A stretch of DNA of 64,000 nt, from NCBI GenBank assembly GCA_016711345.1, contig JADJTD010000001.1, positions 2,232,001 to 2,296,000 on the forward strand. The letters run 5' to 3'. Each line of letters begins with the position of its first letter. The first letter of the stretch is position 1. The translations under genes and the position numbers were made by a program. Positions 52,415 to 63,200 of this stretch are shown here, one piece after another. The notes under the pieces are model-generated. The model was not told the origin of the DNA. It worked only from the letters and a program-made list of their open reading frames with translations, and made no database searches. This stretch comes from Chloracidobacterium sp. Its GTDB lineage: Bacteria; Acidobacteriota; Blastocatellia; Pyrinomonadales; Pyrinomonadaceae.

Positions 52415-52485
52415 TCGCAAAAGATGCGAAATAATCGTGAAAATCGCAAAATAATCGTGAAAGATGCGAAATAATCGTGTAGGAA
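52386..52485 (+). repeat. Five tandem 20-bp repeats
   Basis: Units start at 52386, 52406, 52426, 52446 and 52466 with consensus GCGAAATAATCGTGAAAGAT; G at unit position 3 alternates with A. There is no gap or spacer between units, so it is a minisatellite and not a CRISPR array. Related fragments (GCGAAATAACC, AATAATCGTGATGG) continue to about 52585. The A/T-rich region leads to TATAAT at 52591-52596. Confidence 0.9.
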
Positions 52486-52634
52486 GCGTTCTCACTTTAA
52501 AAGATATCGTAATAATGTTGTAGGACCTCATATAATTGTAATTGCTGCGAAATAACCTTAAAATATTAAGAATAATCGTGATGGCCCTAATATAATGAAG
52601 TTTGGGCGGAACTAATCGATCGAACATCGCAAAA

Positions 52635-53141
52635 ATGACCGAATTCACCGAAGAATACCTCCGAGACAACTTTATTCGCCTGAATGACGTGAAAATGGGT
52701 GAAAACGTGAGGATTTACTCGTTCGTCAACGCCTACGGCTGCGAGATCGGCGACGAGACGCGGGTCGGGGCTTTTGTCGAGATACAGAAGGGCGTCAGCA
52801 TTGGAAAGCGTTGCAAGATATCGAGCCACTCGTTTCTCTGCGAAGGCGTAACTATTGAAGATAATGTCTTTATCGGCCACGGCGTGATGTTTATCAACGA
52901 CAAATTCCCCCGCGCGACCAACGAAGACGGCTCACCGCAAACCGAAGCCGATTGGGCCGTCATTCCTATTACTATTAAAAAAGGAGCCAGCATCGGCTCA
53001 AACGCAACGATCCTCGCCGGCGTAACCATCGGCGAAAACGCCCTAGTCGGCGCCGGAGCCGTCGTGACGAAAGATGTGCCCGATGGCGAGACCGTCGCCG
53101 GAGTTCCTGCACGCCCCGTTGCAGAAGCCCGCACGAAGTAA
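52635..53141 (+). CDS. Hexapeptide N-acetyltransferase (WbpD/WlbB-like)
   Basis: This 168-residue left-handed beta-helix protein has imperfect hexapeptide repeats (VRIYSFVNAYGCEIGDETRVGAFVEIQKGVSIGKRCKI shown as [LIV]-G-x4 steps; ASIGSNATILAGVTIGENALVGAGAVVTKDVPDGETVAGVPARPV). Similar enzymes acetylate the 3-amino group of UDP-2-acetamido-3-amino uronic acid. It fits as the third enzyme of the WbpB/D/E set. The ATG at 52635 is chosen over a frame starting at 52602. The last residues (AEARTK) and the stop are read from dispersed palindrome copy F. Confidence 0.88.
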   Translation: MTEFTEEYLRDNFIRLNDVKMGENVRIYSFVNAYGCEIGDETRVGAFVEIQKGVSIGKRCKISSHSFLCEGVTIEDNVFIGHGVMFINDKFPRATNEDGSPQTEADWAVIPITIKKGASIGSNATILAGVTIGENALVGAGAVVTKDVPDGETVAGVPARPVAEARTK

Positions 53142-53194
53142 GGGGCGTCGGTTTCCCGCGAGAAGACGCACTTACTTCGTGCGTGCTTCCGCAA
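53120..53194. repeat. Dispersed palindromic element, copy F, overlapping the acetyltransferase end
   Basis: The left arm TGCAGAAGCCCGCACGAAG is identical to that of copy A at 1461; the right arm reads CTTACTTCGTGCGTGCTTCCGCAA. The stop codon of the acetyltransferase lies in the left arm, and the prmC start follows 24 bases after the element. Confidence 0.85.
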
Positions 53195-53218
53195 TAGTTC
53201 GCACTAACGACGACTTTC

Positions 53219-54088
53219 ATGAACATCTCGACCGCTTTATCCTCTGCCACGGAAAAACTCGCCGAAGCCGGGATCGCAGAACCACGCCGCGGGGCTTCGT
53301 CGCTGATGACGTTTATCCTCGATAAAGACGCGGCTTTTGTGATCGCGCACTCCGAAGACGAGCTTTCTGCCAACCAAAAGATACTTTTCGAATCCTGCGT
53401 TCGCCGCCGAGCGAAACACGAGCCTTTTCAATACATCACACGACGACAGGAGTTTTACGGCCTCGAATTCGAAGTTACGCCCGACGTTTTGACCCCACGT
53501 CCAGAAACCGAGATCCTTGTCGAAGAAGCCATAAAACTGTTGTCTAACCTCGAAAACCCACGATTTTGCGAGGTCGGCGTCGGTTCGGGCTGCATATCGA
53601 TCTCGATCCTCGCAAATGTCGCCTCAGCAACTGCTATCGGCGTGGATATTTCGCCAGCAGCCTTAAAAGTCGCCCAACGCAACGCCCAACGCCATAACGT
53701 CGCCGAAAAGCTGACGCTGCTCGAAAGCGACGTTTTCAGCAATGTAACGGGCAAATTCGACCTCATAGCCTCAAATCCGCCGTATATTCCCGCCCGCGAC
53801 ATCGACGCGCTGCAGGCCGAGGTCCGCGACCACGAACCACATTCTGCACTAGATGGCGGCGAAGACGGCCTAGCGATCATTGAAAGGATCATTCGCCAAG
53901 CACCTGATCTACTATCCGCCAGCGGCGTTCTGCTTGTGGAAATAGGCTTTGATCAATCGGCAAGGGTGGCGACAATGTTTGACCGCAGCATTTGGAATGA
54001 ACCTGTATTTCTGCCTGATCTTCAGGGAATTCCGCGAATTGTAAAAGTCGGAAAAATCGCCGCCGACCATGCGGTTGGATTTGTATAG
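53219..54088 (+). CDS. prmC: Release factor glutamine methyltransferase PrmC (HemK)
   Basis: PrmC methylates the Gln of the GGQ motif of peptide-chain release factors RF1 and RF2. The 289-residue product has an N-terminal helical domain (AEPRRGASSLMTFILDKD, CVRRRAKHEPFQYITRRQEFYGLEFEV), the SAM motif VGVGSGCISISILA, and the substrate-binding ASNPPYIPARD (NPPY) motif. RF1, which is often its neighbour, is absent here. No clear ribosome-binding site lies before the ATG. Confidence 0.95.
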   Translation: MNISTALSSATEKLAEAGIAEPRRGASSLMTFILDKDAAFVIAHSEDELSANQKILFESCVRRRAKHEPFQYITRRQEFYGLEFEVTPDVLTPRPETEILVEEAIKLLSNLENPRFCEVGVGSGCISISILANVASATAIGVDISPAALKVAQRNAQRHNVAEKLTLLESDVFSNVTGKFDLIASNPPYIPARDIDALQAEVRDHEPHSALDGGEDGLAIIERIIRQAPDLLSASGVLLVEIGFDQSARVATMFDRSIWNEPVFLPDLQGIPRIVKVGKIAADHAVGFV

Positions 54089-54124
54089 ATGTTTCCGAAG
54101 AGTACCAACTGGTCAATTATTTCC

Positions 54125-54152
54125 TTGACAAGTCGGTAAATTCACTTATAAT
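54125..54152 (+). promoter_or_regulatory. Consensus promoter of the giant surface protein gene
   Basis: TTGACA (54125-54130) and TATAAT (54147-54152) both match the consensus exactly, 16 bases apart. The leader of about 120 nt contains AGGAGAG ten bases before the ATG and a small hairpin CCCAA/TTGGG near 54204. This is the strongest promoter in the window by sequence. Confidence 0.75.
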
Positions 54153-54277
54153 TACTTGATTCAATCCCTTCGTTAAAATTTCCCGAGGTTTTAATGATCT
54201 GGCCCAAATTATGCTTTATTGGGTCAATTGTTTTTTGCGGTAGTAAATCAATCATAAGTCAGGAGAGTACTCGATAA

Positions 54278-57200
54278 ATGTTACGCAACCAAAGATCTTT
54301 TCGTTTTTCACGTGTTAAAGGCTTCGCTATTTTCACAGTCCTATTGGCCCTGCTCACAGCTATAACAACCCTTGGAGCAGGGGGCTCGCATCTTGCCTTT
54401 ATCGATTCAGCAACTGAGTTTTTTGGTTTGCAGACCAAGATCGCACCGATCTTTTCTAATGAGCAGACGAACGCTCCCATAACCGTCTCAAATAAGGACG
54501 AAAGCGCGTCGTCACAGGTTTTTGCCGTGACGGCCTCGCTGCCGAACCTTACGGAAACTCCCGGCAACATAACGATTCCGTTGACTGTCGGCGATATGAC
54601 CGGCGAAGGCATATTTGCGTTTGATATACAGATCACGTTTGACCCGGCGGTTATACAGCCGACAGGGTCCGGCATTGACAACGTAGGAACTTTGAGCAGC
54701 GGCGCGTCGGTTTCAGCCGGTATTACGAATGCGGGCCATATTATTATCTCCGGATTTCAGGCAACGGAATTTGCCGGAGCAGGAACGCTCGTCAATTTGA
54801 AATTTACGGTCCAGAACAATCTCGGTGCTTCGACCAACCTGACTTTCGAAGACTACACCGATCCCGGCTCGGTATTTCATCCTGGCTTCAAGTTCAATGA
54901 AGGTACGCCTGTCGCAAACACAACTAACGGCAGCGTAGCGATACCGGCGGCTACAGCCACTTCAACGGCAACAGCGACTGACACGCCAACCGCAACAAAT
55001 ACGGCGACAGCAACGGCGACAGAGACATTTACCCCAACTGCGACGGCAACTGAGACATTTACCCCAACTGCCACAGCAACAGAAACATTTACACCGACAG
55101 CAACGGCGACAGAGACATTTACCCCAACGGCGACCGCAACTGAGACATTTACTCCGACAGCGACCGCAACGGAAACATTTACACCGACCGAGACAAGTAC
55201 GTCTACAGCGACCTCGACCGCAACATTTACGCCGACACCATCCGGCCCGTGCGGATCAGGCGGCAATATTGAGATTGACAGCACAGGCTATACGACGCTC
55301 ACGGCTGCATTTGCTGCGATCAATGCCGGAACGCACACAGGCGCCTTAACGGTACTTGTCTGCGCTGACAGTTCGGAAGGAACGGGAACTGCTTTGCTTA
55401 ATGCAAGCGGCGGCCCATCTTCTTACTCAACGGTCTTGATCAGGCCTTTCGGCGGCGCGGCACGCACAATTTCGGGAACCGGTACGGCTGGCAGCCCGAT
55501 GATCAATTTTGACGGTGCTGATAACGTGACGATCGATGGGTTGAACACGGGCGGCGATTCGTTGACCATCTCAAACTCGAACACGAGCACGACGGCTAAC
55601 ACGAGCACGATCCGCTATATCAACGACGCGACGAGCAATACTATTCAAAATGCGACGATCAGAGGAGCAGCCCTCGGAGCTTCTACCGGTACGATCTTTT
55701 ACAGTACGACGACCGGATCGACGGGTAACGATAACAACACGGTCACGGCTTGCAATGTTGGACCTGTAGGAGCATCTTTCCCAGCCAATGGCATCCTTTC
55801 GAGTGGAACAACTACAACTCAGGCAACGCGTAACAGCGGCCTTGTGATCACGAACAACAATATTTTTGACTTCTTTACGAATACTGCGGTAATCGCTAAC
55901 GGATTCCTTGCCTCTGCGGGAACGACGGATGCGACAATTACCGGAAATAGCTTCTACCAAACAGCGACAAGAACGATGTCGGTGGCGGCAAGCGGTTTCA
56001 TAGGTATTTCGATCGCCGACACAAGTTCGATCAACAATAACGTCAGCAATAACTTCATCGGCGGTAGTGCAGCCTCAGCGGGCGGCACGGCATGGACGCA
56101 AACCGGTGCAGTTACACACACGTTTATTGGCATTCGTATGTCAGTCGGAAGTGCGACTGCATCGAGCCTCCAGAACAACACGATTACAAACCTCAATATC
56201 TCGACTTCATCGACCTCGACGATAAATGCGGGTATTTCGGCTGTTACCGGGGCGTTCAACATTGGAACGACAACCGGAAACACGATCGGAGCGACTACCG
56301 GAACGGGAAGTATTACTTGGACTGCTGCGGGAGCAAACCAGTTTGCCGGTATTCTTACCGGAACGGGAACGCCGAATGGAATTAATATTTCCAACAATAA
56401 AGTCGGTAGTATAACGTTCGCCGGAGCGGGAACCACGACGTTCTATGGCATAAGGTTCCAGGGTGCAGCGACGTTGGCGGGCTATACCGTTTCTAACAAT
56501 TTGATTGGCAGCACCTCGACAGCAAACAGCATCACCAGTAACGCTAACGGTGCCGTTGTAGGAGTTAGTGGTACACAGACCCTGTTTCCCGCAACCGTAT
56601 CAAACAATACGATTCAAAATTTGCAGAGCACGAGTACTGGAACCTCTGCATCGCTACGCGGTATTGAGCTTACGGGTTCGGTCAGTGGTCAATCAATATC
56701 TGGAAACACTATCGCTAACTTCTCGACAACGAGTACCAACACATCAGCTAATTCAGGATCAGCGTTACTTGGAATTACCTTTTCTGGTACTGCTACATCC
56801 GGAAATACGATAACCACTAATACCATTCGAGATATGGCCAGCACCACCTCTGGCGCAACTGCGGTTTCTAATCAGGGAATTTACATTGCGAGCACGCCTG
56901 GCACGACGATAAGCAGGAACTTTATTTACAATTTGACCACTGCGTCGACCAGCACAACTTCGGTGATCAACGGAATAAACCTCTTTAACAGTTCCGCAAC
57001 GATCAACATGTTCAATAACATGATGCGGTTAGGATTAGGTGTTGGCAACAACCCAATTATCCGCGGCATTTTGGACAACAGTGCATCGGCTTCACCGACA
57101 AACATTCTTCACAACAGTATTTACATTGACGGAACTCAGGGTGCCAACACTGTAAATACCGCTTGTATCTCCAAGGCTGTCGCCAGCACAATGACCGTGA

Positions 57201-60200
57201 GGAACAATATTCTTTGGAACAACCGTGCTAGCACCGGAGCACCGGGTGCAGGAACAGGCCGACATTACGGTATTCAGACGACTTCGGGAAATCCGACGTC
57301 AAATTATAATGACATCTATACGCCAAATAATGGCGGGGCAGTTGGGTTTTCCACGGCAGACCGCGTTACGCTCACTGACTGGCGTACATTCACATCACAG
57401 GATCTGAACAGCTTTAACGCTGATCCGCAGTTTATTGATGCGACGAACGCAACGACTCCCGATCTTCATATTCATCCAACGAATGTGACTGTTATTGAGG
57501 GCAACGGTACATTGGTATCGCCTCCGACCGATGACTTTGACGGTCAGACCCGAAGCGGGCTGACACCGGTCGATATCGGTGCGGATGCAGGAAACTTTAG
57601 CGGTCTTGACCTTACAGCACCATCGATCTCATACACGGCGTTTGGCAATACGTCACTTGTGACAAACCGCACTTTGGCTGCAACGATCACCGACGCAGGC
57701 GGAGTCGCGGGCGGAGCAGATTCGCCGCGGATCTACTTTAAGAAATCGACCGATGGAAGCTATGTTTCGACACAATGTACCGGAACCTATAACTGTGTGG
57801 TTGACTACACTCTCGTAGGCGGCGGCAGCGTTGCCTCTGGCGACATAATTCAGTACTTCGTTGTCGCACAAGACACAGCCGGTAATTTGGGATCGAATCC
57901 TGCCGCAGGATTTACCGGAACCAATGTTAATGCGGTCACAACTCCGCCGACAACGCCGAACAGCTACAACATCGTTGTACCGTTCACGGGCTCTTATAAT
58001 GTCGGCACGGGTGAAACATATACGTCGCTGACCAATGCAGGCGGTATATTTGCTGCAATTAACGCATCGCTCCTTTCAGGAAATGTAACGATCAACATCA
58101 CCTCAGATCTGACCGGAGAGACCGGCACGAACGCTCTCAATCAATGGTCTGAAGAAGGCGTTGGTAATTACACGTTGACGCTCAAGCCGAGCGGTGCTCC
58201 GCGATCGATCACCAGCACGACCGGTGCGACCGGGTTGATCACGCTAAACGGTGCTGACCGCGTAACTATTGACGGTTCGACATCAGGCGGAACAGACCGC
58301 AGTTTGACGCTGATCAATGCCAATACAACGACCAGCGGCACGACCGTCGTCGGACTGTTCAGTTCCGGAATCGGCGCGGGTGCGACGAATAATACGATCA
58401 AGAACACGATCATCCAGAATGGCAATAAGTTTGAGGCATCAACTACGTCGTTCAACTTCGGCATCTACGCCGGAAGCGGCGCGTCGGCGACGAGCGCTGA
58501 TATAGACAACCTGACGATCCAGAACAATCTGATCCAAAGATGTCAATACGGTATACAGGCTGTCGGTTTCACAGGCGGTGAGTTGAATGGCCTTGTGATT
58601 CAGGACAACACCATCGGCGGTGCTGTATTGGCTGATTATTTAGGACGATTTGGAATACTTGTCGGCACGGCGAACGGAGCTACCGTTACTCGTAATACAC
58701 TAAGAAATTCTCTGTACACGGCTGCAGCGAATGGCATCGGTATTCTCGCGAGTTCGGGCTTGGTCAATTCCAGCATTACGAGAAACTCGATCAGCAACCT
58801 TGAAGCAAGTAATTCCGGCGGTTACGGATTCAGTGCTATCACTGTCGCGACTGCCAACGCATCGAGCAATCTGACGGTTGCGAACAACTTCATTTATGAC
58901 ATTCGAGGAACGGGTTGGACGACTGGTGCCTTGAGTGACACAGTCGCCGGAATCCGCGTTACAGGCACCACCGTTGGCGGAGTCAATATCTTCAACAACT
59001 CAGTCAACCTGTTCGGCAGCTACGCAGGTTCTTCAGGCTCTGCTACGGTATCGGCAGCCTTGATGGTCAACGGCACGACAGTTACAGGACTTGATATTCG
59101 CAACAACAGTTTTGCGAACACTTTTGACAACTCAGCCGGCACGGGCGATAAGAGCTACGCGATCTTCACAAGCACCGCGAACACGATGTTTACGTCGATC
59201 AACTACAACAACTACTATGTAAGTGGTTCAGCTCCGGGAGCGCTCGGTGCTATCAACGCGGTTGACGCAACAACACTCGGAGCCCTTGCAACGGCATCAG
59301 GCGGAGATGCAAATTCGATCTCTGCTAATCCAAATTACGCGTCCAATACGGACCTGCACGTAGTAGGAGCACCGCTGCTTAACGTTGGTGAAACCATTGC
59401 GGCGGTTACGGATGACTTTGACGGCGATGCTCGTCCACAGGGAGTCGCTTACGAGATCGGTGCGGATGAGAACGAACCGGTTTCAACACCGACTTCGACG
59501 AATACGTCTACACCTACGAATACTGCGACCGCGACGAATACGGCGACTGATACTCCAACGCCTACAGCAACTGCGGCTTGTACGCCGGCTGTGTTTGCAA
59601 ATGCGACGGCCGTTACCATTCCAGGTACGGGAACCGGCTCCAGCAGCGGGTCTACAGGAAGCTCGTATCCTTCGAATATTACGGTGTCTGGTATGAGCGG
59701 TAATGTTTACAAGGTTACGGTTAAACTTAACAACCTGACGCACAGCTGGCCGGGCGATATCGACATGATGTTGGTCGGACCGGACGGAACGACGAACGCC
59801 GTAATCATGTCGGACGTGACTGATGTCTCAGGTGCCGGAGTAACGGATATTTCGTTTACTCTTGATAGCGATTCCGCTAACGCGATGCCTCCAGGATTAC
59901 CTGTTCTGACCGATGGAAGCACGTATTCACCGACCAATCATGTTACCGGCGATATCTTCCTGGCTCCGGCTCCGGCGGCAGGCGGTTCGTCATTGGCAAC
60001 GTTTGTTGGCGCAAGTCCGAATGGAACATGGTCGCTTTATATCAGCGACGACGCTTCGGGTGATACCGGTACGCTCGCTGGCGGATGGGAGATCAGCATT
60101 ACAACTGATCTTTGCCCGACACCGACGGCAACCGATACGGCGACGGCGACGGCAACAGCTACGGAAACATTTACTCCGACTGCGACTGCAACGGAAACGT

Positions 60201-63200
60201 TTACACCGACTTCGACGGCAACTAATACGGACACTCCGACGCCGACAGCTACGAGTACAGAAACGAGCACTCCGACGTTTACTCCGACACCGTTCAAGTT
60301 CTTCGTTGACACGACTGCTGACACGCTTGATGCGACTATTGGTGATGGTATCTGCGCAGATGCCGGTGGTTTCTGTTCGCTGCGAGCGGCGATCTCTGAG
60401 TCTAACTTTGCACCAGGGGCCAATACCATCTCACTTCCGTCCGGCGTTTATACGACGACGCTAGCCGGTGCCGCCGAGAATGTTAACGCAAGCGGCGACT
60501 ATGACATCACTTCGGATGTCATTATCAACGGTGCCGGTTCAGGCACGACTATAGTCGAGGCAAATGCCGCTCCTGGAGTTGCCACCGAACGTGTGTTCCA
60601 CATTCGTGGGGCTGCTGCGGCGACAGCTTTGAACGTCAATATTAACAATCTTACAGTGAGACACGGCCGTAACACTATCAATGCGTTTGGCGGCGGCATA
60701 AGGATCGATCAAGGTACCGGCCACAATATCACGCTTGATAATCTGGTTGTTACTGCCAATTTGAACGGTTCGAGCGGAGGCGGAATTTCCATTTCAGGTT
60801 CGACCTCGGCAACCGTAAACATCAGCAATTGCACGATCTCGGGCAACAGTGCCGGATCTGCGGCCGCCGGAACGTCGGCCATTGGCGCGGGCGTACAGAT
60901 CAACGTTCTGAACGCGACGACAAACATCACCAACTCGACTATAACCGGAAACACGGCTTCGTCAGGTTTGACGACAGCTGGTGGAACGGGAGCCGGACTT
61001 TCGAGCGTGGGATTGTTAACTACGATTACCAACTCGACGATCTCGAATAACACCGCCTCCGTCACTGTCGCCGGAGCAACTGTTCCTGCCTTTACCGGCG
61101 GTGTTCATGTTACGGCCGGAACTACAACCATCACGGGAAGCACGATCAGTGGTAATCAGGCACTAGTTACTGCAGGAACCGGAGCGGCCATTGTCGGCGG
61201 TATTTACAATCAACAGGCTACTGTGAATATTATTAGCTCGACGGTTACCGGAAACTCGACGACGAACACGGTAAACCCGGCCAACGCCTTCCACGCTGGC
61301 GTTCGCGCATTAGCGGGAACGGTGGCCACGACAACCAATATTACCGACAGCTCCATTAGCAATAACACTGCTAACGGAACAGAGGGCGGCGGCATAGTCA
61401 ACTTTGTAACCTCAACTGCAAATGCGACTGTCAATCTGACTCGATCAACCGTAAGCGGTAATGCTGTAGGAGCAGGAGGCGCAGCGGGCGGAATTGAGAA
61501 CGTTGCCACGTCAACCGGCCTGGCTACTGTCAATCTCTTAAACTCAACCGTGAGCGGCAACAGTGCGGCTGATGGAGCCGGTATCTATAACTTTGGAGCA
61601 ACCGCAACGGTCAACCTCGATTACTCGACGGTAGCCGCAAACACGGCAACAAACGAAGGCGGCGGATTGTACCGAGACACGAGCGGAGCGATCAACGTTA
61701 TAAGCAGTGTTGTTGGAGACAATACGGCTCCTTTGTCACCGGATATTTTTGGTGTGATCACGTCCCTAGACTACAACCACATCGAAGATCTCACTGGCGG
61801 CACGTTTGTTCCATCGGCAAATGACGTGACGGGAATCGACGCGGGCCTTGGAGCGTTGGCAAATAATGGCGGGCCGACATTTACACATTTGCCCGGTTTC
61901 CCGGTTGCCAACCTGATCCCGAGTGGTGTCAACGGCTGCGGCACGACCGTCGCATTTGATCAACGCGGAGCGGCATTTCCACGTCCGTTTGGTGCAGGCT
62001 GCGATAAGGGCTCTGTCGAACTTCAAAACGGAGTGACCCCGACGGCAACAAACACTGCAACTCCGACCGGAACAGCTACGGAGACAGCAACTCCGACTGC
62101 AACGGCGACGGAAACATCTACTTCGACACCGACGGCGACGGAGACATCTACTCCGACTGCCACCGCGACGGAGACATTCACTCCAACGCCGACGGCAACC
62201 GAAACGTCTACGCCGACTGCGACCGCAACGGCTACGGAAACTGCAACCAATACGGCCACTGCTACGCCTACAGCTCCAGCTGTTATCAACGGCACCATCA
62301 CGTACGGTAATGCGAATGGCCTGCCTGCTCCGCCGAGGTTTATCTCGAACGTTCAGGTAAATGGTGCAGGATCGCCTCCGGTTTCGGCCATCACCGACGG
62401 AGTTGGGCCGACAGCCGGACAGTATTCGCTTACCGGTTTTGGAGCGGGTTCCTATACAGTTACGCCTTCCAAGACCGGCGGCGTAAATAGTGCGATCAAC
62501 TCGTTTGACGCGGGCCGCATTGCACAGCACGTGTCGGCACTCAACTTCCTGACCGGCAATGCTCTGGTTGCGGCAGATGTGAGCGGCAATGGCAACATCA
62601 ATTCGTTCGATGCGGCTCAGATCGCTGCTTATGTGGTCGCCCTGCCGCCATACGGAAACGCCGGACAGTGGAGATTCTTCACAATTCCGAGCATTCCGTT
62701 CCCAGTTGGTTCGACGCCTACCAGCAGAACCTATCCGTCCGTTTCCGGAACGACAAACGGTGAAGATTACACAGGTATTCTCGTTGGTGAAGTTTCCGGT
62801 AACTGGGTAAATACAGGTGCAAGGCCGGCAAGCGGGCCAGAGCGTCAGACGGCTGCTGCTCTTCCGCGTCTCGTGGCACCGGCTGATGGTGAAGTGCTGA
62901 TCCCGGTCTCGGTACAAGGAGCTTCGAACAAGGGCATCATCGCATATGAGTTCAACTTGCGTTACGATCCGAGCGTGATCCAGCCTCAGGCTGATCCGAT
63001 CAATGTGGCCGGAACCGTCAGTCGCGGACTTTCTGTCGTGGCAAATGCGGCTGAACCCGGATTGCTCAAAGTTGCGGTTTATGGAGCGATGCCGATCGAT
63101 GAGAACGGTTTGCTCTTGAATCTCCGCTTTACGGCAGTCGGAGCACCTGGAACGGTTTCACCGCTTACGTGGGAGAAACTCATATTCAACGAAGGCGATC

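Noticed and set aside
52386..52485. CRISPR array
   Set aside because: The 20-bp units are contiguous without spacers and no cas genes are present.
61766..62917. A 383-codon minus-strand frame with Arg/Cys-rich text
   Set aside because: It mirrors the Thr/Pro linker repeats of the giant gene; its composition is an artefact of the antisense reading.
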